Source: Enoplosus armatus
Taxonomy: Eukaryota > Chordata > Actinopteri > Centrarchiformes > Enoplosidae
Length of the DNA: 64,000 nucleotides
NCBI RefSeq assembly: GCF_043641665.1
Contig: NC_092181.1
Coordinates: 7,743,918 to 7,807,917, forward strand
Direction: 5' to 3'
The position numbers and the translations under genes are program-made. Position 1 is the stretch's first letter. Every line of letters starts with the position of its first letter. Shown here in pieces: positions 32,194-42,462 of this stretch. The notes beneath the pieces are model-generated. The model saw only the letters and a program-made list of their open reading frames with translations. It had not been told where the DNA came from and ran no database searches.

Positions 32194-34361
32194 TTGCGTC
32201 AACTCCTTTCTCTAACTAATTACCAAAAATCGCAGTTTCTGTCTCCAGCGCGAAAATGGTACACTGACAAATGCAGAGAGATCCACCTGGCAGGCTTAAT
32301 CAGCAACGGACGTTCGTTTACATGTAAGAGCCCACAGTTCACAGTAGTAGCAGTCCTAATAAACCTTAAACAGTATTACATATCACACAACAAACAATTC
32401 ACAGTGGAGGGGGAGGGGACACTTGTCAGGGATTAAGGATAACAGAGTACTTATTGTGGTGGAGAAGAGACAGTTGTTAAAGTGGGACACATTGGTAGAC
32501 AGAGACCTGGATATTGAGCGGGGATTTTACCTGTGCAATCATTGCATGGGCGGAGGTGGGAAAACCTGGTCTTAAACGATCTCTTGAGTGTGCCCTTCAG
32601 CTCTTTTTGGGTGTCCGACAGTTTGTGCCGTGTTTTCAGATGGCTGAGATCGTTTCAGCTGCATGAAACTGTCGGAACAGACAACAAGGCTGACGTAAAC
32701 TTTAGATGAGATTAGATTGAATTCCTTGTAACGTGAAACGACCTCACCTATTTCTTGGTGTTATCTGCAAAGGCTCTATGGAAATCAGATTCCGTAGTTG
32801 GATTTAAGGGGTAGTAAGGTAGCAATTAGGCAAGTAACTGTGAGTTGAGTTTGAGAATTTCAGTAGGCAGCCGAAATTGAAATGCTCAGCTGGTTTTCTA
32901 CCCCCCCCCCCCCACACAGTTGTTTTTGGTGGAAAACCTTGGCGTGTGACATTCAGCAAATTTCTATGAGACTCCCTCTTTGAGCAAATGAGGGCATAAG
33001 GCAGAGCCTGCTCAAAGAGGACATACAGTATATTTGATTTAATGTGCTAGGACAGTGCAGAGTTAGAGGATCCCCTCTGGTGCTTCGCAGAGGAGAACAG
33101 GAGGACTCCGCAACCAGCGTGATATTAGAGGACAGAGGCAGAGAAAGGGAAGGCAGAAATGTGCTAAAGAGGTTCAGAAGGAGTGATTGGAGGCATGTGG
33201 TCAAGCAGTGAAATGGCCCAGCAAGCAGAACCTGAGTAACATAAAAGAAGCTAATGCGCCCAAAAAATGAGGGGCCCCCCCCGGGATGTGCTGGAGCACA
33301 AAGGTTAATGACCGGAGAGATCCTCAGCAGGAGGCCTGATGAGAGAGGGGAGGACGAGATGATGTTACCTGAGAGGTTCCCGAACGGGTGGGGAATGTAG
33401 CCTGTTGCACCTATTTCTATTGAGTGTCCAAAATAACGTCAGCTAAAGCGACAGCCTAACGAGGGTGAATCTCCCTAACGAGCTTGATTTGAAAAGCAAT
33501 ATCACTTCAGTTCAATCCAAAGATTCAATAATGCTTTTTTTAAATAAAAAAAAAAAACTACTTGATATGAATGAACAATTTGCTCGTGCCGTCTTGGTGG
33601 GGAGCCATCCGCTCTGATGTGAACACGCACGGATTACGTTTCCCTGTCGTTCCAACACTCGAGCTGAATAGAAATTCCGCAGCGCTTGAACGCAGCACCA
33701 GTCACAAGGAGAGAGCTGTCTCAGGCGTGCCCCTGCCACGGCTAAAACAGAACCAAGGATTGATTTTCAAAAACAAAAGTGAGGAAGAAAAGAAAGGCCG
33801 ATAAAAACAAAAAAAAAAACACATCATGCCGCCTGGCAAGATACACAACCTCTCTCACCCTTGCACAAAGGTTCCCCAACAGAAGTAGTTGCCAGATTGC
33901 TGGAGCATGAAGCACTAACAGCTTTGCCCAAGGCTAACTTCAACCTTTTCCAGTGGAATGGAATAGGAGATGTCTGGCGAATTTCTCATTGTTTATCGTC
34001 TCATTTCATGAAGAGATTAAGAGTGAGTCTCTTGCTTGGTGAAACAAGGAAAAGCCAGGGAAGCGGGGGGAGATCATTTACTTCTCTGACAAAATGAGCT
34101 TTCCTCTTAAGCGAAGCCACGTGTGATTTAAGGGTTGAATTTCGCCAGAAGTAAGGTGTAATACAGAGTAATTGTGCTTTCGACGTTTTCTCACATCTCG
34201 AAAAGATGTCGGATTTTAGGTTTTTCTCGGCGTTATTAATAAAAAGTGAAACTGTAGACCAGATTCACAGTTATTTTCCAGGAGGTAGAGGGTGGGTGGA
34301 TGAAGGCTATATATCACAAAGGCTCTGCTCAGTTGTGCTGTGTGCAAGACTACAGAGACAT

Positions 34362-34383
34362 GGGGGGGGGGGGGGGGGGGGGG
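34362..34383 (+). repeat. Poly-G tract, 22 nt
   Basis: Twenty-two consecutive G. Confidence 0.9.
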
Positions 34384-36618
34384 ATCCAAATAACTATCAA
34401 TCTGAATGCCTCATTTAATATAATTTTCCATCTAAAATGTTTTGAAGTAAAAACGCTGTGTGAGGAAGGCAGTGGTTATTCAGAGGCAGCCTGTAAGCCC
34501 GCAGCCTCCGTGTCTTTTATCTCAACGACGGAAAATGATCAATACGATTGGTCAAAAAGACCAAGTGGTGGGATATCCCTTAAAGCTCTCCTGGGACAGG
34601 CGAAAGCTTGATGGGCAATTCGTCTTAACACTTCTGCTGTGGATCAAGCAGGCTTAAATGAATTCCTCACCGAGCATGCCCCTTTCCTGGGGGTTAACGA
34701 AGAGGGGGTGGGTGGTGGGGGCTGAAGGCGGAAAGAAATGCGTGTTATTCCAAAGAGGGGTGATTTGAGTCGGAATGGAAGTGGAACGCCAGAACATCCT
34801 CGGTACTCATTTAGCCTTTTACTGTATGAAAATCAAGCCTTCATCAGGTGTTTGTCTCCGTCTTTAAGGCGGCGGAGGCGCTTTGAACCTCAACAAAGGC
34901 TCTGAGCTGCTATCACATTGTCGTGTACTTGTGGAATGCCTCCTAGTCGTAACGATGTGGCATACCCCTCTTGATGTTGTTTTGGATGTTTTACAGTCGC
35001 ACCGACTGTTTGCACTCAGCTCTGCGAGGCTCCCCCCGTCTGCCTGTCTCCCAGACATGGAAAGCAGGTGTTTGACAGCTGATGGGTCTTACTCTGCTGG
35101 GAGCGCCCGGCTCATCTCTCCTCTAATGAGCTACATGAGACGGATTGTTTCTTTATCCTTCACTTGACTTTACAACAAAAGTGAGCGTCTTAACAAAACT
35201 GTTTCGCTGCTGACAGGATATGTTTACCCCTTTGAGGCAGCAGAGAAACAAGGTGCCTCGATGAGGTTTTTGAAGGTGGCTTAATGATTTTCCTAAATTA
35301 GTGTTTTGGCAGTTCCACCGTCTGGCTGCTTCGGCCTGCTTTTATCGCACATTTTAGTTGCTGCGTGTTCAGTTTGGAGAATCAGTGGCATTTAGGTGAT
35401 GTGAGAGATATTGAAGAAACCTGGAATATTGATTGCCGCTGCTGCAGTCTGTGTCACTTTTGATAATACCAGCACCTGAGAAAATGTTGAGTGGTTATCA
35501 AGGTTTTATTACAGTGTGACAAAAGCTGCGCAAAGAAGTGCAGCCCGTCATTACACCATAGTAGGTCCAGCGAGCTGGGGATGAACACATTGTCGGAGAA
35601 AAACAAACAAAGCCGGCTTGAAGTACAAAATAATCCTTCCATTAAAGTCGGATAAAACTACACACCGCAATTACAACTGGTAGTGTGACTAATCCATGTA
35701 CATCCCGAGCTGGAAATATGTGATGAGCAATCTACACAACAATGCATCTGTTCAGAAACACCCAAGGCTGATTTTCACTGAGGATGTTTTTCAAGTGTGA
35801 GCACACTTGAAGCCTTCATCTTTTCAATGATAAAGAGATACCCAGAGGAAAAATTTGCCCTCAGATGTAGCCTCATCAAGTGCATATTAGCGCATGTTGT
35901 GATTCTGTCTCTGTCTCTTACTACTAAGATTTGCTGTGGTTTGAAAAAGGGGCGCCACCTTCAAAATTGAAGGAAATAAATAAACCAAATGAATCGTTAA
36001 ATTGATCAGTCTCGTCAGAAGGAACTGGAATTTCTTTTCTGACACATTTACTTCTGTCTTCTGCTTCAAAGAAAACACACAGACAACTTCTTCTTGCTAA
36101 ATGAGGTCATTCATAGCTTAAACGTCTAATAACTGAATAAAAGGATTAATAAAGGTCTTTATACTGGTCTGTCGGTCTAGTTTCATGTCCGACGGCAAAG
36201 GTTCTGGCCGGGCGTCGCTGGCACGGTTCTCCGGGGCAGTACGGCTCTTGTCGAGTCCCTGTGATGCGGTGGCTGAATGTCGAATTAAGTTTTTCCGGCA
36301 ACGCTAACTTAAAAACAAACAAAAAAATGTGAGGCTTAGTGGAACAAAAACATAAAAATCTCCATTTAAAATATTAAGAAGATTCATGTTGTGGCTTCAC
36401 ATCTGGGTGTTACTTTGTTATCTTGACAAGACGTGTATTTCTCAGGGGTAGAAAGTCCTGGTACGTTCTCCGGGAAGTGTCCCAATGACACCTTCACTAT
36501 TCAAGATGTGAGAAGTCAGTTAACAGATCAGGAGAGGTCTCCCCAAAGAGGGTTCTTCACCCCCCATTGGCAGTCTTGAAAGTGAAGGATCAGTCCCGCA
36601 GGATGTCTGTCAATCTGA

Positions 36619-36640
36619 GGGGGGGGGGGGGGGGGGGGGG
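36619..36640 (+). repeat. Poly-G tract, 22 nt
   Basis: Twenty-two consecutive G. Confidence 0.9.
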
Positions 36641-36884
36641 CACTCTCCTCCATTGTAGTCACTACACACAACTTGTATCTAGAGAGTAGGGTTAATACAA
36701 CAAATACCAAGAGTGACTTTTTTTTTCAATTCAGTGATTGAAAAAGAAACATTACTTTCCTAATTAATAATAATTTGTTATATTAATCGTGACATTACTT
36801 TCCACGACTCCAAAGGTTGGGGGGCAGTAGGAACACGTTGTGAAAACAGCACTGACAGCATCTTTGAAGCTGATATAGTGAACT

Positions 36885-36929
36885 TGTTAGCCAACGGTTA
36901 GTTATTTGCACACCCAGCAGTTATAACAT
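36885..36929 (-). mobile_element. Dispersed repeat family E, copy 5 (short)
   Basis: TTAGCCAACGGTTAGTTATT then TGCACACCCAGCAG is the reverse complement of the family core (CTGCTGGGTGTGCAAATAAC, CGTTGGCTAA). Only about 45 bases remain. The fragment abuts a family C copy at 36930. Confidence 0.4.
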
Positions 36930-37035
36930 TATAAAGAGTCGGTCTAGACCTGCTCTATTTTGTGAAGTGTCATGAGATGACTTTGTTGTGATTTGGCGCT
37001 ATATAAATAAAATTGAATTGAATTGAATTGAATTA
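36930..37035 (-). mobile_element. Dispersed repeat family C, copy 2
   Basis: ATAAAGAGTCGGTCTAGACC, TGCTCTATTTTGTGAAGTGT, CATGAGATGACTTTGTTGTG, ATTTGGCGCTATATAAATAA and a (GAATT)n tail at 37011-37034. This is the reverse complement of the first half of the copy at 23508, with a better preserved tail. It is truncated just after the GGTCTAGACC motif. Confidence 0.75.
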
Positions 37036-40025
37036 TTGAACGACATTATCATTGATTTGGAGTCATGTTTGGTTGGCAGGTAGTGTACACACAAGTGTCA
37101 CATTCTAGAGATTTTTTCAATGAAAACAATGAAAATGTAGATTAGAGGCGCATTAACTTCAAAATTGCATCTTTAATGAAACTTATAGTCTAACAGGCAG
37201 CCAGCCAACAACTTGGAGGTATTTACTGACCATCAACAACTAGCTTAGTTACTAGAAGGTGTATTCTTTAGAGGCTAGCTGCCTGCTCTTACACCAAGCT
37301 CATAGGACCAGTTTGTCCACTGAAGGCACAGAGACGGAAATGATATCAATCTCCCAACTCTGGTTATGTGCACGTGTTAACACGCTGAAATCCAGTTCAG
37401 TTCAGTTCAGTTCCATCGGCAACCTAAAAACCCATCACACACAGAGAGAATCTGCTCAATCACAAGTTAATAAACAATGTGTCTTTTCCGTGAGAACGCC
37501 TCAGTTGATAATGCACAAAGATCCGCTTCGCTCTCGTCTTGAAGAGCTCCTTTTCCGTAACGTCACTTGTACGTTTTGGCTTGTGTTTTTCTTATTGAGA
37601 GCAACTTCAAACACATGCAAATTTGCAATTGCCAAACCACCAGTATTAGAAGCACCCAAGTGGAGTGCAAAAGCCAGAGCCATAAGAGTACAGAATACTT
37701 GTACGGCAAAAAAAAGCAAGTGCAATTTAAAGGTGCTATAAAAACTAAATGAAAACACAGTAGGTAGCAAGGACAGGCAGAAGGGATCCTGTTGAATTGT
37801 GTTCGTTCAGCCTTTGCTGTCATTTTTTTTTATATATGTGCGGTAACAAAGCAAGCATTTCCCTAAGTGGTTTGCTCTGTATCTCGTCTATTAACAACAA
37901 GAGGTCAAAAGAACACTGGCAGGGAGAGTTGGAGTCAGTGTGGAGAAATGTTTTGTTAGGGAAACCATATGGTGCCCTAAGCGCTCATGGAACCTGAGGA
38001 GGAGGTCGCAGCCACATCAGAAGATGATGGATTGTATCGAGCTACAGGCAGGCAACGGTAGAAATAAGTAATAGAAAAGAAAGTGGGGGTAGGAGGTGTT
38101 TATGTGGAGGGGTTGCCCACCATTTCGTTCCTTTATTCCAAGAGGTGATGGAGCTTGTTATGTTGTTGATGGCATGAGGTATTGTACAAACTCTACTGCC
38201 TCCTGGCTCCGGTAGGTGTTTTAGTGGGATAGAGTTGAATTATCCATTTAGTACCAGAGGGGTACTTCATGACCTCTTCCTCTTCCACTCCCCCGCTGCT
38301 CCATCAGCCGCCCACAGTGCCAGCCACCGGTCAAGGTTAGCACTATGGCTATTCTGCATTTTCGACACTTTGTTGCGTGAACGGAGCCAGGGAAGTCTGC
38401 CAGACAGGTTTAGCCCGAGCGTACTCTGGTACAGAGCTGGTTTCGGGGCAAGCTTTCATTATGCAAGCAAATGACCAAGACTGTTTTTCTGTTGCCATGG
38501 TGCCTGCACACCACATGTACCAGAAATATCAGAAAGAGATTTTGAAATTTAAAAAGAAAAAAGAAAAAACAGGAGCAGGGCTGTGGGATTTTAACAGGAA
38601 CTGATCAGTCTAAAAATAGATGGATTTTTTTAATCCAGCCAATAAAGCAGATAATGACACAGAGAAAAGCTGTGTTTCATGACAGACCTCACAAATAGGT
38701 ACTGAGAAGAATTTTTTCACATCACTTTCAATTTGCTTTAATGATGCCAAGAAATTAGCTTTTCCAGAAAACAACGTAATGTGTAATGGTTTAGGAAAAC
38801 AGACCATTAACACATCCGTTTTGGAACGATGAAAGCTTGGCTGAAAGGGTGCAATTCCCAGTGGGGGCACCTCTGGCTTGGTCATGCATTGCAACAAGCA
38901 CAATTGGCCATGTTCGTGGAGAGGACGCCCGTGAGGGATCATGTCTTTGTCACTAGTCCTGCCGGCGGTTAGCACACAGAGACGGTGGGATGTCAGGGGA
39001 TTAAGAGTCATGGAGGTGTCACAGGGGAAACTTTTTCACCCAACAAACTGTTTGGATGCAAATTTTCTATACTTTTTTTTCTCCACACTGATTGGACAGC
39101 CATAATTGCATGACTTAATACACAAATTTATGAACCACTAATAATGCTTGATTAATCAAAATAGGAAAAGGAATTTGAGCCGCATCTCTAATTTTCTTTA
39201 ATGTGCTTAATTTAAAGAAGAAGTCCATTCATGAACGGCTAGGAGCTGGTGTGATTATGTTCATGTGAGTGTGTGAAATGCAACCGCAAACATTATTTTT
39301 TGTTCATCATTATATTTCACATAATGATTTGATTGAGCTTTTTTCCGCCCTTAATGAATAGCGGTGAGGCAAGAATAAATCCAAGGAACCTTGCACGTCC
39401 AACTGTGCAGTTTTAGGGGACAATATGTGTGATTTTTGTCAATGGGAGGCAAAAAAAAGTGCAGAAGAGACACATAGCATCCAATATCACAGAGGCCCAA
39501 GCTCAAAGACTACAAAGGATTTGTTACTGTAACGCTTTTACTTTGCTGCAACAGATTTATTGCAGCCCAGGAACAAAGAAATACAGCCGTGCTTCACCTC
39601 AAAGGAAATGACGCCACTTTAAAATGACGCTCGTCTGAGCAAGAATCACATTTGGCAGTGAAGAGTTGGGCAGGTTCCGGCACCCTCGCGTCTCATCCGT
39701 GCATCGCTCCATTGAGTCGGAAGAGGGAGGCGCTAGGTGGTGAGGAGGAGGTGCTGGTGATTCATGAAAGTTGGAACCTCTGCTGTGGATGACGGCCGCT
39801 CATCTCTTTCATTCGGCGGGAACCTTTGGTGTTATGATTGAAAGGATGATGGGAGGTGAAGCAGGTAATCTTCTCGCACCACGTCGGTCAGTTACGCATA
39901 TTCTAACCTGAATAACAGTCACCCAAAAAAAACTATTTGGTCTCTTAAAAGGGGTCTGCCCTGAAGGCTAAGCCAATGCAGTGATATCCCTAGAACCACT
40001 TTCAGCCCAACAAATATCCGATGTA
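37036..40025. other. Non-coding stretch
   Basis: No gene recognised. A short (CAGTT)n run of four units lies at 37392-37412. The rest is complex sequence; AT-rich blocks at 39060-39350 show no recognised element. Confidence 0.5.
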
Positions 40026-40200
40026 ATCAGAATCAGAATCAGAATCCTTTTATTGCCAAGTAACATACATTGCAAGGAATTTGCCGTGGTCTGAAGGTGC
40101 TATTGTTTCGATAACAAATAAGTAGAATATAAAAGGTAAAATAAGAATAAAAATAAAAATAAGATAAATAACAAACAGTGCAATGGGACCAGCATAAATT
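40026..40200 (-). mobile_element. LINE 3' UTR and tail fragment
   Basis: Its reverse complement reads ...ACCTTCAGACCACGGCAAAT, TCCTTGCAATGTATGTTACT, TGGCAATAAAAGGATTCTG and ATTCTGATTCTGATT, with an AATAAA signal and a TCTGAT-type terminal repeat. It matches 56760-56922 almost base for base over the last 80 bases, and the AT-rich upstream parts are also similar. It is a 5'-truncated non-LTR retrotransposon end. Confidence 0.75.
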
Positions 40201-41299
40201 CTCACGAGTCTCTTGAAAGATAATGCAGACATTCATTTTACAAGATGTAGTGATTATTGCTGACATATCCTCTACAGAGCGGCTATTTGCTCAGCAGAAT
40301 TAACGACAAACCTTAGTGTAGCCCCCCCCCCCCCCCTCCCTTATAAAAAAGAAAGAGTATCGAGGTCCATCAGTGCTATTCTCTTTCAATCTGCAGTTTC
40401 TGATCAGAGTGTGTCGGGGGGGGCTTTGAAAAGATGTCGCTAGCCTGTCAGCGCAGATGATTTGCCATTAGTGAGCAGAATGATTGATTTCTTAAAGTGG
40501 ATGTGTGGCACTGGAAAAGAAACATTTACCCCTCAGGCAGAGAGGCGGCATTAATAAAACATTACAGGGACTCGCCAGCTCTCAGATTCCAGAGTGTTTT
40601 CCTCCCTATCTTTCATATATGTTTAAATGCTGTTCATTGAGATTTTCAATTCTGAAACTATGCGAGTCGCGTAAACTACTGGGAGGAAAGTGGGTTAACT
40701 TTGCAAACTTGAACATCTGACTAAAAGTTATGAGTCTCGGGTGGTGTCACCGTGTTTGTGTTGGCGTTTCATTTTCCAGCATGATCTCCTTTCCATGAAG
40801 CGACTTGTAATTCCAGTCAGTGCCGGTGCCGGTTTCAAATGTTTCCATTAAATTTGAAATGGTAGGAAATTACCGTCAGTTTGACACATTCATTCAAAGC
40901 CAGGGGCTGATATTCTAAACCTGCCTTACTGTTTACCCGACCATGATTTGGAGTTAATTAACTGTGCTAATATTTCAGATGTAATCTGTATTCATTGTCC
41001 AGGCTGCTGTCTCTTGTTTGTTTCTTTGCATGACAAGTAGAATCTCATTTCACAATGAGAAATGCAGCACCATACCTTCCTGGTATTGCAACAATAATTG
41101 GACATTTATTCTTTGAAATGCTGTTTTTGTTTGTCACTTTGCTCACTCTTCTTCGAGTGTAGTTCTAGTGAATGAATGAAAGTGACTGAAATACTTCGTT
41201 CAGGACTATTAATGGCTTTCTTTCTTTCATTTTACCAAAGACCTTTATTTTGAACAGTTCCTCAAATGGATGTTCAGAAATGTAGGAAAGGGAAAATAG
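40201..41299. other. Non-coding stretch, partly CNE-like
   Basis: No gene recognised. C15 at 40322-40336; 40830-41000 is complex AT-rich sequence (GGAGTTAATTAACTGTGC near 40950). Nothing else can be supported. Confidence 0.5.
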
Positions 41300-41333
41300 A
41301 CCCAGATACGCTGTAGAAAATAGATGGATGGAT
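41300..41333 (+). mobile_element. GGAT-tailed LINE 3' end, isolated tail
   Basis: CCCAGATACGCTGTAGAAAA followed by TAGATGGATGGAT resembles the 3' end of teleost elements that finish CCGGATAAGCGGAAGAAAAT plus (GGAT)n, in plus orientation. It sits back to back with the minus-strand LINE that starts at 41334. Confidence 0.45.
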
Positions 41334-42462
41334 CCCTGTGTCGCAGCTGCAGGCCAAGCAAAGTAGCCCAGGCTAGGATATGTAAGCCTTCCAATGTGTT
41401 CGGGGTCTACCTAAGGGTCATCTCCTAGTTGGACTTAGTTTGGAATAACTGCACTGAGAGGTGTCCCGATAAGATACACAAATCACTTCAACTCATTCCC
41501 CGTGATATGAAGGAGCAGTGGTCCTACTCCAAGCTGGTCGTGCATTTGTGAGTTCTTCACCCAGTCCTTGAAGGCTTGAAGGAGGCTCATTCACAACGCT
41601 GCAATGTATATCCAGACTGCACAGGCAAACACTCATGCCCCCTCCAGGGTTCTTATGAAGAGCGGGTCTGCTGCTCCGCAACAAGGTCAGAGTTCACATT
41701 GCTTACTCGAAATCCAAGCCTTTCCGTTACTTTGGCATAGGCATTCCAGGGAACCTATGCAGGGCGATATCGTGATAATTGCAGCAGGTCCTCTGGTCCT
41801 GTCTGGAAAGCCTATCAGTCCATAGATACTGTGCCTGTGCGACATTGGAGAGGTCTGTCAGGTATGACTACCCAACCATTCTCAGGGAAAATCTCCACCA
41901 CCTCTAGAATCTGGAGCTTTTAAACTATCTCAGTGAGCTCAGCAAAAACAGTCAGCAGTCAATGCTTTTCTCTTTCTCACTCTGGACAACCCTCCGAAAA
42001 AGGAGACAGTCCAGCTCCTACCCAGGAGTGGAGTGTATTCAGCTCCCTCCCCACCAGAGAAGTTCCACAGCATTCCACCATCACAACAGCCATTTTGTAA
42101 ATCCACCAAAGCTTCCACCTCCACCTACCATCTGACTGGCTATGCACCAGGCTGTACACCTGTCCTTGGGGGTGGTGATCCCACATGGTCGCGGCCTCGT
42201 GTTGCTTCTTTGAGCTTAGCCTGACAATGCCAATGAGTAAAGGCCCCACCACTAGGTGCTCGCCTGTGAGTTTGCCTCGCTCCAGGTGGGAGTCCTGGTG
42301 TGGCCAGTCTTTCCGAATCAAGCTTTATAGGGGCCTATGAGTCATCTAGCCCCTGACCTGGGACCAATTTGTCTTCAGAGAACCTATGAGCAGCTATTGC
42401 CCCTGACAACACAGCTTCCAGGGTAACCAGGGCATGCAAACAATTCCACCGTGATAAGCAAG
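41334..42462 (-). mobile_element. Degenerate LINE, internally deleted (APE-type)
   Basis: The plus strand is the antisense of a teleost non-LTR element I recall well. The 3' part has GCAGCTGCAGGCCAAGCAAA, GAGGTGTCCCGATAAGATAC, ACTTCAACTCATTCCCCGTG and AAGGAGCAGTGGTCCTACTC. The 5' part has CCACCAGAGAAGTTCCACAG, CATTCCACCATCACAACAGC, CACTAGGTGCTCGCCTGTGA, CCTGACCTGGGACCAATTTG and CAATTCCACCGTGATAAG. In the consensus these lie several kb apart, flanking endonuclease and reverse-transcriptase coding sequence. Here only about 1.1 kb remains, so the central ORF2 is deleted. Many stops; not functional. The RTE-like clade assignment is uncertain. Confidence 0.75.

Larger units (their letters stand above)
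30511..36884. other. Long non-coding stretch, mostly unique
   Basis: No gene recognised over 6.4 kb. Simple repeats lie at 31115 (GA), 31525-31560 (A then TA), 32152 (GA), 34362 (G22) and 36619 (G22), with a T15 near 31613. The 178-codon minus-strand frame at 30535-31071 is low-complexity (purine-rich DNA). 34883-35167 is an open frame of 94 codons that I do not recognise. Much of 32200-36600 is complex sequence that could hold regulatory elements. Confidence 0.5.

Noticed and set aside
40050..40232. Minus-strand frame with a Phe/Ile/Leu-rich, membrane-like segment
   Set aside because: Translation of the AT-rich LINE 3' UTR; the homologous copy at 56679-56912 gives a similar pseudo-transmembrane peptide.
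41977..42321. 114-codon minus-strand frame
   Set aside because: Lies in the degenerate LINE at 41334-42462; it is a relic of the element's 5' region, not a host gene.
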